A DNA stretch of 64,000 nt from Anthoceros angustus (lineage: Eukaryota; Streptophyta; Anthocerotopsida; Anthocerotales; Anthocerotaceae), in assembly GCA_010909165.1 (NCBI GenBank), contig VJWM01000238.1, forward strand, positions 186,001 through 250,000, written 5' to 3'. Under the pieces are notes generated by a model. The model was not told where the DNA came from. It worked only from the letters and a program-made list of their open reading frames with translations, and made no database searches. The translations under genes were made by a program, and so were the position numbers. Shown piece after piece: positions 19,261 to 30,610 of this stretch (its first letter is position 1; each line of letters starts with the position of its first letter).

Positions 19261-21651
19261 CAAGATATGCGTTCATTGGTTGTACATAGGAGAGTTGGTG
19301 TGGATCACAAGGTAAATCACCTATATGCACCAATCATATAACGCATATGGCGAATAAATGCATGACAGGAAAAAGTACTTACGGGGACCTACGCAAGTTG
19401 ATGACAAAAGAGTTGGTGATGACAAAAGAGTTGGTGAAGAAAACGGGCAATTGTACAAATACTTTGCAATCAATTTTTGGGTACAAGTACATATAACATC
19501 ATATGGTTGGTGTACTTGTTACATATTTTGCTGTCATTGGACACATGCACATATACATGCAGATGTAGTACATATGCATGCCCAGCTTGAACGGTGGGAG
19601 TTGGTAGTGTGTGTGATACTCTTTACACTAGGATGGTTTTTGTGCCTACAACAAGAATGTGAGTAACATGTGAAAGGAATGTCTATTCTTAGAACCAACT
19701 CTAGCATATAGGTTGAGCACTGCCTTCTCATGGCTCACAATATTCTAGATATACTTGTTAACAATCCGGTCAACAAATGAGCCAGTAGTTGGGTGTCGTT
19801 AAACTATAAGATATTGAGTAGAGTTAAAGTGATGTAAGATGTCGTGATTAGGAAGCTATCACTCTATCTTACATGATAGTGGATAGTGTCAACTCATGTG
19901 TATTGATTAGTTACGTACTAACTTTTGGATGACTTAATAGTCATTTTGCTAGTTCCATTAAGTTGAAATTTTTAAAAAAAATTCTACGTATTTTTTTAAT
20001 TTAATAAAGTATTCGCAAACAAATCGAAACATGAGAATCTTAGTTCCTAAGAGATGTTAAGTGCTCGTAGGATAAATACTTTCTCTTGCTTTAGATGTCC
20101 CCAGCTGCAAATATACTGGTATTCAACTATAGTGGTTCTTAATTACGTGATCCGTATATGACGATTTAATAGAGTCAATCTAAGTTCATCATTCTCAGGT
20201 TAAAGAGTCAACCTAAGTTTGTCATTCTCAGGTTGTACTCCTTCGTCCTGCATCCGCCCATAGTATAAAATGGTCTCTTGATACTGACCGGAATGTCTTG
20301 ACGCAGGTTTCTTTAAGCAAGGACGATGGTCGTCCATGAAAAGACACTAACAAATCTTCCAAAAGGTGCTGCCCATCTGTTACGCTTCCACAATTGATAT
20401 ATATATAAATATATGTGCAATAATAAGGAGTTTGCCCGAATTCCGATTTAGATCCAACCCATGTTTTGTTAAAGAGCATGTACTTTTTCGGCATAGACTA
20501 GGCCTTCTTCTTTATGCAAGCCTGCGATAACTTCTTCCACGTTTGCACAGAAGAGTGTCTGGGTGGAAATGGATTTCTTCGGCAAAAAGAGCTTATGGCT
20601 AAAATAAGGTTTGGGCAAAAATGTGCTTTCGCTATGTTTTGGCATTTTTTGAGGCTGTTCTTTAATTGAAATGTAGTGCTCCACCTCGGGGTGCCACACA
20701 CTTTATGTTCATTTGGTCATATTGTGCTGCATCCATATGTGAACATCATGATTTAGAAGGGGTGAAGATGATCAGAACCATCAATTACATGCTATTTCTA
20801 CATGTCCGCCATTCATGATCTTATATTAGCATTTATGTTAGAAAACAAAAGGATTGAGATGAGTGTGCAAACTTGTTAACTTCTTGCCCCCAAGTGAGGA
20901 ACTCTTTTAAGAAATCAAAAGATTAACTATGAGGGCTAGGCAAATAGGCTTAGCCCTCAGAACCAGGTCTAATCCGGCTTGTTATTGAGCCACCAAATAT
21001 TAGGAATCGACCTAGACATCCACCATGGTCAGTCAGTAATGTGACATTGATGCACCATGAGCCAATACTAAAAAGAAAAATGCTTAGTACTTAGACAAAA
21101 CTAGTTGCTTAGTACTTCAAATTCAAGTGGTTTCCATCCATATTCTAGTTTTCAAGCGAAGGTGGGTTGAGGACATGGTTACCAAGAATCGATAGTGTCC
21201 TAAATTAAAAAGATCTATAAATTATATATAACTTAGATTTCAATCTTTAATATCTCTTCCACTAGTGCAGATTACTCTACTAGGAACCTGGTGGCTATGT
21301 AACGTCTTTTTGTTGTAGTTCTTGTTATGGTGATCAAAAACGTTACAACGGATGGTGTGGGAGACACTCAGTCACACAAGCCTAAGTTTGTTACATTGAC
21401 TATTACTCTTCTCTCTACTTGAATGGCTACAGCATGCTTCCCTTCAACCGGACCGTCCCCTCTTTCTCACTTATCTCTATTAAAAAATAGTTCTCCTAGT
21501 TGGTACCCCGGAGCTCAGGTCCCCATTTCTAGTTCCATTGTCGATCGGGCCCGTGGACCAGCTTGTAATTATGTTGATCCAAGCCCTCCCACATGTGGTT
21601 CGCTTGGCCTCTAGTCATGCTCGTTTTTTCAATGCACCTTCCCGTTAAAAT
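19261..21651. other. Gene-free AT-rich stretch
   Basis: No coding region with a recognisable domain is seen. A short phrase (TCAACCTAAGTTTGTCATTCTCAGGTT and a variant) occurs twice near 20170-20235. The rest shows no structure that I can support. Confidence 0.35.
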
Positions 21652-22182
21652 ATGATGGAAACCTCACGCCACCTCCACTTGGGGGGTGGTCAACCTCGCA
21701 CCCGGGTGGGTGGGTTCTCCACACGCGGAGACGTTTGGCCTATTTTGTCTTGTAGTGGGTATCCTGGGGCCGTGACGTGCCTTGTGGAAAACCGTGCCAT
21801 GGTGATGTTGTTCCGGTCGAGTAAAACCGTATTTTCGGAAGTGGCATGTACGTACGATCCAACCCATACGAGATGGACAATGTACCGCAGACGCAGCCTG
21901 GTAAAGGCTGCTGACTATGCCGGATGTCCGTTGCAGTATGCTGAGGATAACAGGATCAACAGCTCGATTGTCACGCCGAGTACATTGTTGTTCTTAGAAG
22001 GTGTAAGCAACTCCAGTTACACTGTTCTGAGGTATGAAGAGGGAGACAAAAACCAGAGCTCTGTGAGCTTGAGACCTCAGAATGGCGGTGCCACAAGTTT
22101 GGCCACTGCCTGCATACAACATCGCTCTCCCACACGTCGTGCTTCCAATGGTCGATTCAAGATTGGAATCCTTGGCTGGTAA
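21652..22182 (+). CDS. Unidentified open frame, 176 codons
   Basis: An uninterrupted plus-strand frame starts at an ATG and ends at TAA. The predicted protein is mixed in composition, with no membrane segment and no domain I recognise. Its middle part (YDPTHTRWTMYRRRSLVKAADYAGCPLQ region) looks protein-like. However, minus-strand frames overlap it, and the neighbouring coding-like stretches run on the minus strand. It could be an exon, a gene fragment or chance. Confidence 0.2.
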   Translation: MMETSRHLHLGGGQPRTRVGGFSTRGDVWPILSCSGYPGAVTCLVENRAMVMLFRSSKTVFSEVACTYDPTHTRWTMYRRRSLVKAADYAGCPLQYAEDNRINSSIVTPSTLLFLEGVSNSSYTVLRYEEGDKNQSSVSLRPQNGGATSLATACIQHRSPTRRASNGRFKIGILGW

Positions 22183-22575
22183 ACGTGGTGGTGCTACTCT
22201 CCATTTCAAGAATTGAGGAACGGTTTAGCTTTTGGTGGATGCGGGAACCCCAGGAAATTGTGAGCTCCGTTGGAAGCTTGTATACGTGTGGATAAGAAGA
22301 ACAAAGGCAAATCACATTCTCTGGAGCGTTCTGGCATTCGCAAAACCTTGATGTTCTGCAGCCATACCAAATGTTGCACAACAACAACACCATGTACCAC
22401 TGTATCCCCATGGACATCCTTTCGAACACAATCATCCCGACAGTGTACTCGCAACCTTGTCCATAAGCCAAGAACACGTCAAATCTGGTGTCCCACCATA
22501 CATTATATGAGTATGACACAAGACATTCGCTCATACCTGTTGCGACGGCAAGCACACTCACCTCCCATGTCAAAC

Positions 22576-23346
22576 TCATATCTTCATTGGGCTCTTGTGG
22601 ATAAAGAACTCGCCTTCATATACCTCCACGGTCAGTGGCTCCGCAAGGCTCCTTATTCGGAATAGGTACCCATGTGATCGCCCCGCCAACAAGGCATGAA
22701 GTCCTCCTCCAGCCAGGGTGAAGCAGGCCTCAACGATCATGTCTGCCACCTCCAGGAGCTGGTAATGGCCTTTGTCATTCACTTTGAAATCACATATGCA
22801 AATGGTCCACCTCACAGCGTGAACAAAACCTCGATCGACACCGAGAAGTTCGCCTGGCCCAATTGTCTTTTCACAATGGTGACAATGCCACATGTCAGAG
22901 GGGTCAAGCATGGACCTTAACACATAATCTGGGCCACCCACGAGGTAACGACGTTGATCCCAATAGGGCCCCTCTCGCACATATTTGTGTTTCCACATCC
23001 ACTTGTGAAATGCCTTCCTCCTCTGCAATGACATCCGCAAGTTCCCACCAATCCAATCAGCCTTGTTGGGTGCCAAGGTAATTTCTACAAATTGGGCCAC
23101 CTTCTGCACCACCAGAAGTGTGAACAAGCGCTCTCCCAACATGGCGTCACAATACATTTTCTCCCTTGCAGTCTCAAATATGAGGACGACGATGTGTTCC
23201 CGCCAATTCTCTCGGAGTGCCTCAACTGCTTGGTGCACGAATATTGCGAGCTCCTTTGCTCGACCCAAGAAACCAAGACCCAACCTTTTCTGCAAGCTCC
23301 CATACTTTCCGCTTTGCTCGATGTCCTCGTGCCGCAAAGACAGCAA
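22576..23346 (-). CDS. Unidentified coding-like exon, 256 codons
   Basis: The frame opens right after a TAG that also reads as a splice acceptor (GGTAG|TTGCTG), with no ATG at its left edge. It is therefore better read as an internal exon than as a complete gene. The predicted protein has alternating hydrophobic and charged residues typical of a folded domain. It includes a short CHHC motif (DMWHCHHCEKTIGPGE) followed by a CIC, which might bind metal. It ends next to a second minus-strand open stretch (22579-22157), which may continue the gene through a frameshift or an intron. I do not recognise the family. No transposon hallmark was seen. Confidence 0.35.
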   Translation of the reverse strand: MLSLRHEDIEQSGKYGSLQKRLGLGFLGRAKELAIFVHQAVEALRENWREHIVVLIFETAREKMYCDAMLGERLFTLLVVQKVAQFVEITLAPNKADWIGGNLRMSLQRRKAFHKWMWKHKYVREGPYWDQRRYLVGGPDYVLRSMLDPSDMWHCHHCEKTIGPGELLGVDRGFVHAVRWTICICDFKVNDKGHYQLLEVADMIVEACFTLAGGGLHALLAGRSHGYLFRIRSLAEPLTVEVYEGEFFIHKSPMKI

Positions 23347-23781
23347 CTACCATCCTCCAAACTTGCTCTTGCCGTGACAAACGATGATGCATTTCCCAGC
23401 AACCTCACGCCTCCATGACTTGGAGCACCCACATGCCCTCTCCCCCTCCCCACACATATGGGGTGTCCACATCGCCGACCAGACGCCCACACGCACACCT
23501 TCTCATCGCCTTCCACCGGCCCGAGGGCTGCACTCCAAATTGGAGACGGCAGGACCTCTGTACCATCTGGTTTTTCTGGCGGTGGAGTTGGTCGCCAGCC
23601 TGACTCAACCCGGCGGTGCACCGCCACAACCTGCGTGTGCCAGTACGCCTTATGCCTTCGTGTGGACCGTAGGCTCTGCCCCGTAGAAAGGTAATGGGCT
23701 AGTTTTTTTGTTTTCTAGGTGTGGAGTGAGAAATAAGACAGGGAATAAGGTCAGGATGGGTAATAAGTTGGCTCCGGACCT

Positions 23782-23937
23782 CACTCCGGAGAAGGCAAAT
23801 GACTCCGGACCTCACTCCGGAGTAGGTAGGGGACTTCGAACCGCACTCCAGAGGGGCCGAGTGTCTGCGGACTGCACTCCGGGGTAGATCGCGGTGAGTC
23901 CGGGCTGCACTCCGGAGTAAGTCGCGGTAAGTACGCC
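23782..23937. repeat. 31-bp repeat array built on CACTCCGGAG
   Basis: CACTCC starts occur at 23782, 23813, 23844, 23875 and 23908, a spacing of 31, 31, 31 and 33 bp. Most units contain CACTCCGGAG, part of a perfect 10-bp palindrome (ACTCCGGAGT). In the other LTR copies the array is reduced to two or three closely packed palindromes (near 28580-28617, 30091-30120 and 42428-42463). It lies near the start of U3, where enhancers usually sit. Confidence 0.8.
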
Positions 23938-24376
23938 AAGGAAAGTAACTTTGGAACGGGGAGCGTATTTTGGCAAGAGGGGCCACGGACGGCCACGAGA
24001 GGTGGACGGCATGCAAATGTACTGTACGTAGGGTTGCCACGACGTTATAGGCGTGTATTCATGCTCCAGTACATGCGCCAACAGATCTGAGTAGCTACGG
24101 CGTCACAAGCGGCAACACAGAAGACTAGAGTAAGCCATGCAGGCCTCTGATAGTTACGGGCAGCGGCGCGCTGCTTCGTTACACCCGATGCTTTGGCCCC
24201 GAACGAAGGTCATTCTTCCGAGCGACGCGGCTCTTGCGCTCATACACCCTACTCTCAGCGTTGTCTTTTCAAGCCGCCCGACACTTACGAGCTCATCTTT
24301 GCAAACGTCATGCGCGAAGAGAGGAAGGAGAATTGGTCGAAGGCCAACCCCAACAAGCACTCAAGAGGAGCAAAGA

Positions 24377-27374
24377 ATGGGGCCCAAGAAGGCGGAGGTT
24401 TGGGAACCGCGCAGGAATGGAACATCGCCACCAAGCGCTACCCGGATTTTGACCTTGGTCAAGTGAGGCGGAGGAGCTGGTGGAAGACGGCACTGGATAT
24501 CTTCCTGTGTCTCTGGACTTCGAAGGCCGCCTAGTCCAGAATACGCCAAGATGTTGGCGGTGGCCAACAAGGAGGTCCGCCCAAGAACTCCGAGGGAGGA
24601 CCCGGGAGGTGGACTGGAGGTCCCGAGGGCGCGGCGACCGCCCGGGAGGAAGTGGGAGGCGAGTCCCGAGCCCCTTAAGGTGAAGGGAAAGTGAAGCGCA
24701 AGGGGCGGCTCTCTTGAGGTTGGTGACGCAGCGGTCCTCCAACGGATGGTCGTGACCACGAACAAAGTGCGAGCGTGGCGAAAAATCATCGTCCACTGGA
24801 ACATGCTCACCAAGGTGGACCACCTTGGTGACAAATTGTTGGTATTCCTCCACGCCCTACACAGAGGAAAACGGGCCAACTGGGGAGGAATCATCTTCGC
24901 CAGGATCAACCAGGAGGCCAGGAAGCTGAGGAGCGAGAAGCCGCCCCCGTCGGCGTTATCGCCGTTCATCATCCATGTGTGGGGGCACCTGAACCTCTTG
25001 AAGGAGGAAGAGGAAGAGCGGGCGCTCCGGAGGACCCGGGAGGAGGAGCAGGAGGAGGAGAGGAGAGGAGGAGGAGAAGGCCGCCCTTCCAGGGCCAAGC
25101 GAGTCCGGGAGGAGGAAGATTGGGAGGGGATTCCGGACTCCATACGTTTGGAACGGACCCCCTCGCCACCCTAGGAAGTGTGGGAAGAAATTCCACTTCC
25201 CTTCTTTTAGTCCCTCCACCGGAGCACCCTGCGCCAGAGGAGGTTGCCACAGGGAGGGAGTTGGCGGTCACGACGCCAGCAAACCAGCAGCCCACAACCG
25301 CCGCCGACGAGTGGCAGCTGAGGAGGCCAAGGAGAGCAGAGAGGGATGCGGCCCAAGGGGCGGAGGACATTGGCAAAGAACTCCCACCCCGAGCCCACCT
25401 GCCCCAACCGGGAGAGGCAAGACTCGGCCACAGACCCTCACCACCTCCGAGCCCTAAGAGAAGGCGGAGAAAGAGCTAGTGGCCAATAGGGCCGAGGAGG
25501 TGGAAGCTTTGGACTGTAACACTGTGACCCGAGTCCCGGATGAGTCCCTAGTCCGGCCACCTGCATCGATTGTGGCGGTCCCAACGGACCAAGCGTACCC
25601 GAGGCCGCCATGACGGCGAATTTCCAGCCGCTGGGTAGAAGAAACCCGAGGGTACTGCACCTGCTATGGACGGGTGCCTGGGGTCTCTAATGTGCCAGAG
25701 AGACTGTGGAGGTAGAGGCCACTGGAGACGATGGTGGAGCTCCAGGGTCAGGCGGAGGCAGCCCAAGTGGCCAAGAGGAAGGCGGAGACCCTCGCAAGAA
25801 TCGAGGAGGAGAAGCGCGGGCGAGTCGGGCGAGTCCATGTGATGACCCGGATCCAAGTGTGAGCAGTGAAGTAAGCGCAGGCTGCAGGGCGAGGTCCGCC
25901 CAACATGACCCGGCCAGGATCCTTCAGCTGTGTGAACAGCTGAAGTAAGCGCAGGAGGCATGAGCGAAGGTGGAAGACCTTTGCAGACGGAGGGAAACGG
26001 CCCAAGAGGAGGCGGAAAGGGCTAAGGACCTGGCCGAGGCGGCTCGGCAGGAGCAACACCAAGCCTGGGAAGCTCAGGTGAAGGGGCGCGGAAGCCGAGG
26101 CAGCAGGCGAGGACCACCTCATGGGACCGAACCGGTGGAGAAGGCCAGCATAACCCCAGCCAACACGAAAGCAGCGGCGGTGAGCGAGGACCAGCATGAG
26201 GAAAGAGGAGGCGTGCAGGAGATGGAAGATCTCCGGGCACAGTTGAAAGGGGCGGAGGAGCGACGTCAGGAGCTGGAGGACCGCAAGGAGACCTTGGAGC
26301 TACAGCTCCACGTAACGGTGGAGCGGAATGGAGATCTCCAAGGTATAATCGTGGATCACGAGCGGGAGATTGAGCGGCTCCAGATCTGTTGGAGGGTGGA
26401 GGAGGTCGACCGGACCCCGAGGTCCGGACTCGGGAGGAGAGGAGGAGGAGGAGGAAGCCACAGGCGTCTTGCCGGAGCGCCTGGAGAGGAACATGGGGGC
26501 CCTCCATGCAAGAATGGATAGTGGGGAGAGGGCTCTGAGAGGAGGAAGCCAGCCGGGTCCGCCATGGCAGAAGGGAACGCTGCCCGGCCGTAAGTGGCCG
26601 AACTACAACGGAGGCGGGAGGAGGAGCACGCAGAGCAGCAGCAGAGGCTGCAGGAAGTGTCGGAGGCAGCCTTGGCGGCCTCGAGAGACTTCGCCAGACT
26701 CCAGTTGGCGGGCCTGGCAGCGGAGACGACCCAGCAAGCCAACCAGCACGCGTAGCTATCGGAGCACCTTTGGAGGAGGGAGTACCGAGTGGCCCCGGGC
26801 CCATGTGGAGGATGCAATTCAACAAGTCGATTCAGACTTTGCCTACTACCACGCGGAGCTCCTCAAGGCCCTGGAGGTCCTGAACCACCCCCGGCAAATT
26901 GACGGACCCCCGGACGGATCAGAGGGAGGGGGGAGAGATGAAGGCCCTGGAGATAGTACGGCCACCGGGACTCTAGGAGCGCTGTTCGGAGACGAGAGCA
27001 GCAGCGGGGAGGGGGAGCATCAGGAGGAGCAGGATACGGCGGACATCACTGGGCATGAGGTAAGCCCGCCACACCCCACCAGGAAAGGAAGGGAGGAGGG
27101 CCCCGAGGGGGTCAGAGAAGGGGAAGTCCAGGAAGACCCAAGTCAGGCTGGGGGTCCGGTGGCCGAGGACGGACCCCCGGGAAGTTCTCGGGGCGGGGGA
27201 GTTCAAGAACCCGCGAGTCCGGACCCTGAGGTCCGGACTCCGGAGACGAGACCGGACCCTGAGTTCCGGACTCCAGAGTTGAGACCGGACCCCAAGGTTC
27301 GGACTCCGGAGACAAGGCCGGACCCCGAGGTTCGGACTCAGGAGGAGAGGGGGGATCACCACCCGCCTGCTTAG
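24377..27374 (+). pseudogene. LTR-borne coiled-coil reading frame, copy A
   Basis: Best-preserved stretches are 24746-25174, 25970-26521 and 26370-27374, in different frames. The start region (ATGGGGCCCAAG at 24377) carries an EVWEP motif. Next is TKVDHLGDKLLVF around the hairpin. A long heptad-rich section follows (for example MEDLRAQLKGAEERRQELED near 26220-26280), then the block VDSDFAYYHAELLKALEVL (about 26828-26885). An acidic Ser/Gly/Glu stretch and about four RPDPEVRTPET repeats end it. No retroelement enzyme motif is present. The same order of blocks in every other LTR copy suggests one ancestral protein of about 1,100 residues. A structural or RNA/protein-binding role is only a guess from the coiled coil. 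Confidence 0.6.
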
Positions 27375-28337
27375 GCGGAGCAACCTCCTAGTGGACCCGC
27401 AGAGCAGGGACCCACCAGTGAGTCAAGAGGGGAAGGGGAGGAAGACTTGGTGGTTACCGCGGTTGTCAGGCCATCGCCGGTAGCTCAACCAGATAGGGTC
27501 TGGAAGGAAGGGCCCCGCACCGGATCATCCGATTGCGCGCCGAACCGCCGTGACTGTGGATTGGGCCACCGCCGAGGCGTAATCATGGGCACTCCACCGC
27601 CGACGACATAGATAGGCGGGCTAAGGGAAATAGTGGGCGGCAGTTAGCACACCGAAATGGACATCACTCAAAATAGGAGTGTATGACGCCGCCTTGGGCG
27701 TAGTATAAGAGGGCAGGGGCTGCTCTAGTAAAGCATCTTTCTTTTGGGGTGATTACCGCGTTTTCTTGTAGACCCTTGTGCGTCCCTTGCTAACGCGAGT
27801 CCTGAGTTACTGAGCAGGCACGACAGCCTCGGAGAGATTGATCAAGGTCTTGGTGGCGGACCCTAACGTGTGGTGGTGTGCCGGGCGACGACCGAGACCC
27901 TTGCTCTTCCGAGCAGGGCCGACGCTGACCCGGAATGCGTGAGACCAGTGGAACTCCGGGAGGGCGTGTAGAGCCCGGACGGAGAGGCCTAGTGGAACAG
28001 CGACGGAGGTCCGGACCACGCACCCACCCACTCTTTTCCAACGAATGATGAGCGTAGTGAGAGTGGTAAGGAAGGTGGACTAAAACGAGACGATCGGTAG
28101 AGTGACGCCAATGACTCAAACGCTTAATACGGCCTCAGACGGGCGGACACTTAAGAGTAGCTAATAGTAAAACCGCGAGCGCGCGCGCGATCTTGGGTAT
28201 AAATGGTCACAACGACGAGGCGAGAATCGGTTTGAGACGTGCAAAACGGAACCAATCATTCCCAATTGGGAACGGACCCCTTACTACAACGACACGGACC
28301 GCGGCGCCTGGTCGACTGTCAACAAAGTCGCACTACA

Positions 28338-28467
28338 TCATGATACTCATGGCGGGTCCACCATTGCCAATGATACCAGCTGCTCCATGTGTTGGGTGTC
28401 TGTAATGGGCTGAGACAGTTCGGGCATGTAGTAAGGCTCTGTTTCAGGTGTGCCATCCATGGCGGTA
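28338..28467. other. 130-bp segment between two LTR copies
   Basis: Not LTR sequence. It could be the target DNA into which the second LTR inserted, since its last five bases (cggta) nearly match the five bases after that LTR's far end (cagta at 52300-52304). It shows no primer site and no gene. Confidence 0.5.
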
Positions 28468-29995
28468 TGTGGACTACGGACTTCCCTTGGGGGGTTAGGA
28501 AATAGGTAGGGTTTTGTTTTTTTTGTAGGAGCGAAGGATAAAATGAGGCGAAAAAGGGGGAAATAAGCACGGATAGCACTCCGGACGGCACTCCGGAGTA
28601 TACTCCGGACTCCGGAGTGAGGAACGTACCCGGACCCACTATGGTGCGCGTGGTAACGGATAAGTCCGACCCACCTGTGACCGCGTGATAAGTACGCCGT
28701 GAAAGTAACTTAGAAGTTGGAGCCGTGAGACGGACCAGCGACGCCACGGACGAATTCGAATGGAGGACGGCATGCACCGACCAGAATTGCCGGGTCATAG
28801 CAGTGTGTATTCACGCGCGGACGCGGCAGAAGGCCGCAGTACGCGGAGGCGTAAGGCCGAGTAAGTGGAGGCGTAAGGTCGGAATAAGCCATGCACTCTC
28901 GCGCTACTGTGGAAGAGGCGCCCCGCCTGTTACTCCCGGCGTGGCCGGCAAGGGTTTCACACCGAGACAACTCGCAATCTTCGCGCTCCAGCCCCGCTTC
29001 TAGCGGTATCTCGCTGGACGCCAGACGCTCGCCGCTCACCGCTGAGGTTGGAGCAACAACGGGCAAGAAGGCGCAACGTGCCGGGCCTCTCCAAGCTGCC
29101 ACAAGAACCAAGGAGGAGAAGGCGATGGCACCCAAAAGCCTGCGGAAGTTTGGGAGCCATGGAACCTCGTGGAGCGCAACATTGTGACTCGGCGCTATCC
29201 GGACTTTGGGCCCTGGCGCAGGGAAGGCATTGGTGCGTGGCACTTGGATGCGCTCCAGATGGTCCGGACGCTCGAGGTCACTCACAGTCGGGAGTTCGCC
29301 GGAGGCTGGGCGGTCAATAAGGAGGTGCGGTCCAAGAACCTCGGGAGGACCCTGCGATGGACCTTGGAGGTCCCGAGGCTGCCTACAACCGCCCAAAGGA
29401 GGAAGAAGGGGGAGTGGTACCAGCCCCTGGCGAGGAAGATAGGGCCGCCAGGCCGCGTCGAGGGCCTCGGACGCTGACCACCAACGGTTGGGCGATATCC
29501 CACCGCTGGACAATGGTAAGGCGGTAGCCGGATCATTGTCCATTGAAGCTCACCAAGGTGGACTCACCTTGGTGATAACTGTTTTTTCGCATGCGCTGCC
29601 CGCTGGGGAAGAGGGCGGTGGGAAGGATCATCTTCACGGCTTTAGGTCGGAGGCTCAAGCTCAGACCGAGAAGCCCTCGCCCGTCCATGGATGGGGCACT
29701 TCAGCCTCAAGGAAGGAGAGCTTGAGCGAGCCCGGGAAGGACCTGAGGCCCTGGAGTGGAGGCAAGGGCGCCTGAGGGAGGAGGCCGATCGTCAAGGCCG
29801 ACAGGAGGAGGACGGAGGAGATTCGGATTCCACTCTGAACGGACCCCCTCACCACAGGAAGTATGGGAAGAAATTCCGCTTCCTCCTCGTGCCCCAACCG
29901 AGTGACGATCCGCTGAGCGGCTCAGCCTGAGCCAGCCACCGGCCACCCGAGGCCTTGGACCGGGGAGGGCAAGAGACGCAAGACCACGATTTCAT
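28468..29995 (+). mobile_element. Left half of a long LTR (copy B), split by a nested element
   Basis: Begins TGTGGACTACGGACTT and matches the first 1.5 kb of the other LTRs, including the U3 palindromes, the ATGGCACCCAAAAGCC start region at about 29125 and the hairpin at 29550-29575. It stops abruptly in the 'cgcaagaccac' phrase, exactly where the complete element starts. Its missing part resumes at 49127. The two halves total 4,701 bp, matching a whole LTR. Confidence 0.85.
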
Positions 29996-30610
29996 TGGAC
30001 TACACGGACTTGGGGTTAGAAATTAGGTAGGATTTTGTTTTTGTGTGGAGCCGAAAGGATGAGGCTAAAAGGAGGAAATAAGCGGGTTAGCACTCCGGGG
30101 AGTATACTCCGACTCGGAGTGAGGAACGACTTAGACCTACGATGGCGGGCGCATGGGTAAGACCGGACCCACTCGGGACCGGCGGGATGCGCGAGGTAAC
30201 TTAGAAGTTGGAGGCGTAAGGGGGCCGGGCGGCCACGTGGGCGACCGAGTGGAGGAGCGGGCATGCACGGTGGTCGGGACCGTAACCTTGCGAGGCCGTT
30301 ATAGCGGTATTCACGCCCGCGGGCTGCCGGCGTAAGGCCCGTGCAGCGGCGTAAGGCGCGAGTAAGCCATGCGGACCTCGGCGATTCACGGGGGAGGCGC
30401 CCTCAGCCGGTTACTCCGGCGTGGTCGGAAGAAGGTCATTTTTTCTGACCTCGAGACAATTCGCGATCTCTTGCGCTCCATGATCCGGCTCTCTGGCGGT
30501 ATCTCGTGGGACACTCGGGCGTCTTGGCGGCTCACCGTTGGTCGGGCGAGCGGCGAAGAGGCTCAACGTGCGGTCTGACAAGCGGCGGCGGCAGCAAGGA
30601 GAAGAAGGCG

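Larger units (their letters stand above)
23661..28337 (+). mobile_element. Ty3/gypsy long LTR, copy A (4,677 bp)
   Basis: The left edge is TGTGGACC... and the right edge ...GTCGCACTACA, aligning with the TG and CA ends of the complete element at 29996-49126. Inside are the same landmarks in the same order. They are a 31-bp repeat array (23782-23937), a conserved hairpin (24807-24831) and the remains of the coiled-coil frame (24377-27374). A minisatellite of RPDPEVRTPET-type codons follows (27219-27350), then TAGTATAAGAGGG (27701-27713) and the R/U5 part. No primer site follows; 130 bp of other DNA separates it from the next LTR. The five bases on each side (cttcg/tcatg) do not match. It may be a solo LTR or one end of a deleted element. 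Confidence 0.75.

Noticed and set aside
26022-26825. 267-codon minus-strand frame antisense to the U3 coiled-coil region (and similar ones up to 447 codons at 44984-46327)
   Set aside because: They are Pro/Ser/Leu/Arg-rich mirrors of the Glu/Arg-rich plus-strand repeat, present because the LTR is GC-rich and purine-biased, with no conserved domain.
23656-28342. Target-site duplication around LTR copy A
   Set aside because: The five flanking bases (cttcg and tcatg) do not match, so I could not confirm it as a solo LTR.
28338-28400. A minus-strand TGGTATCATTGG considered as an initiator-Met-tRNA primer site
   Set aside because: It matches only the first eight bases of the usual TGGTATCAGAGC and sits in the wrong orientation relative to both neighbouring LTRs.
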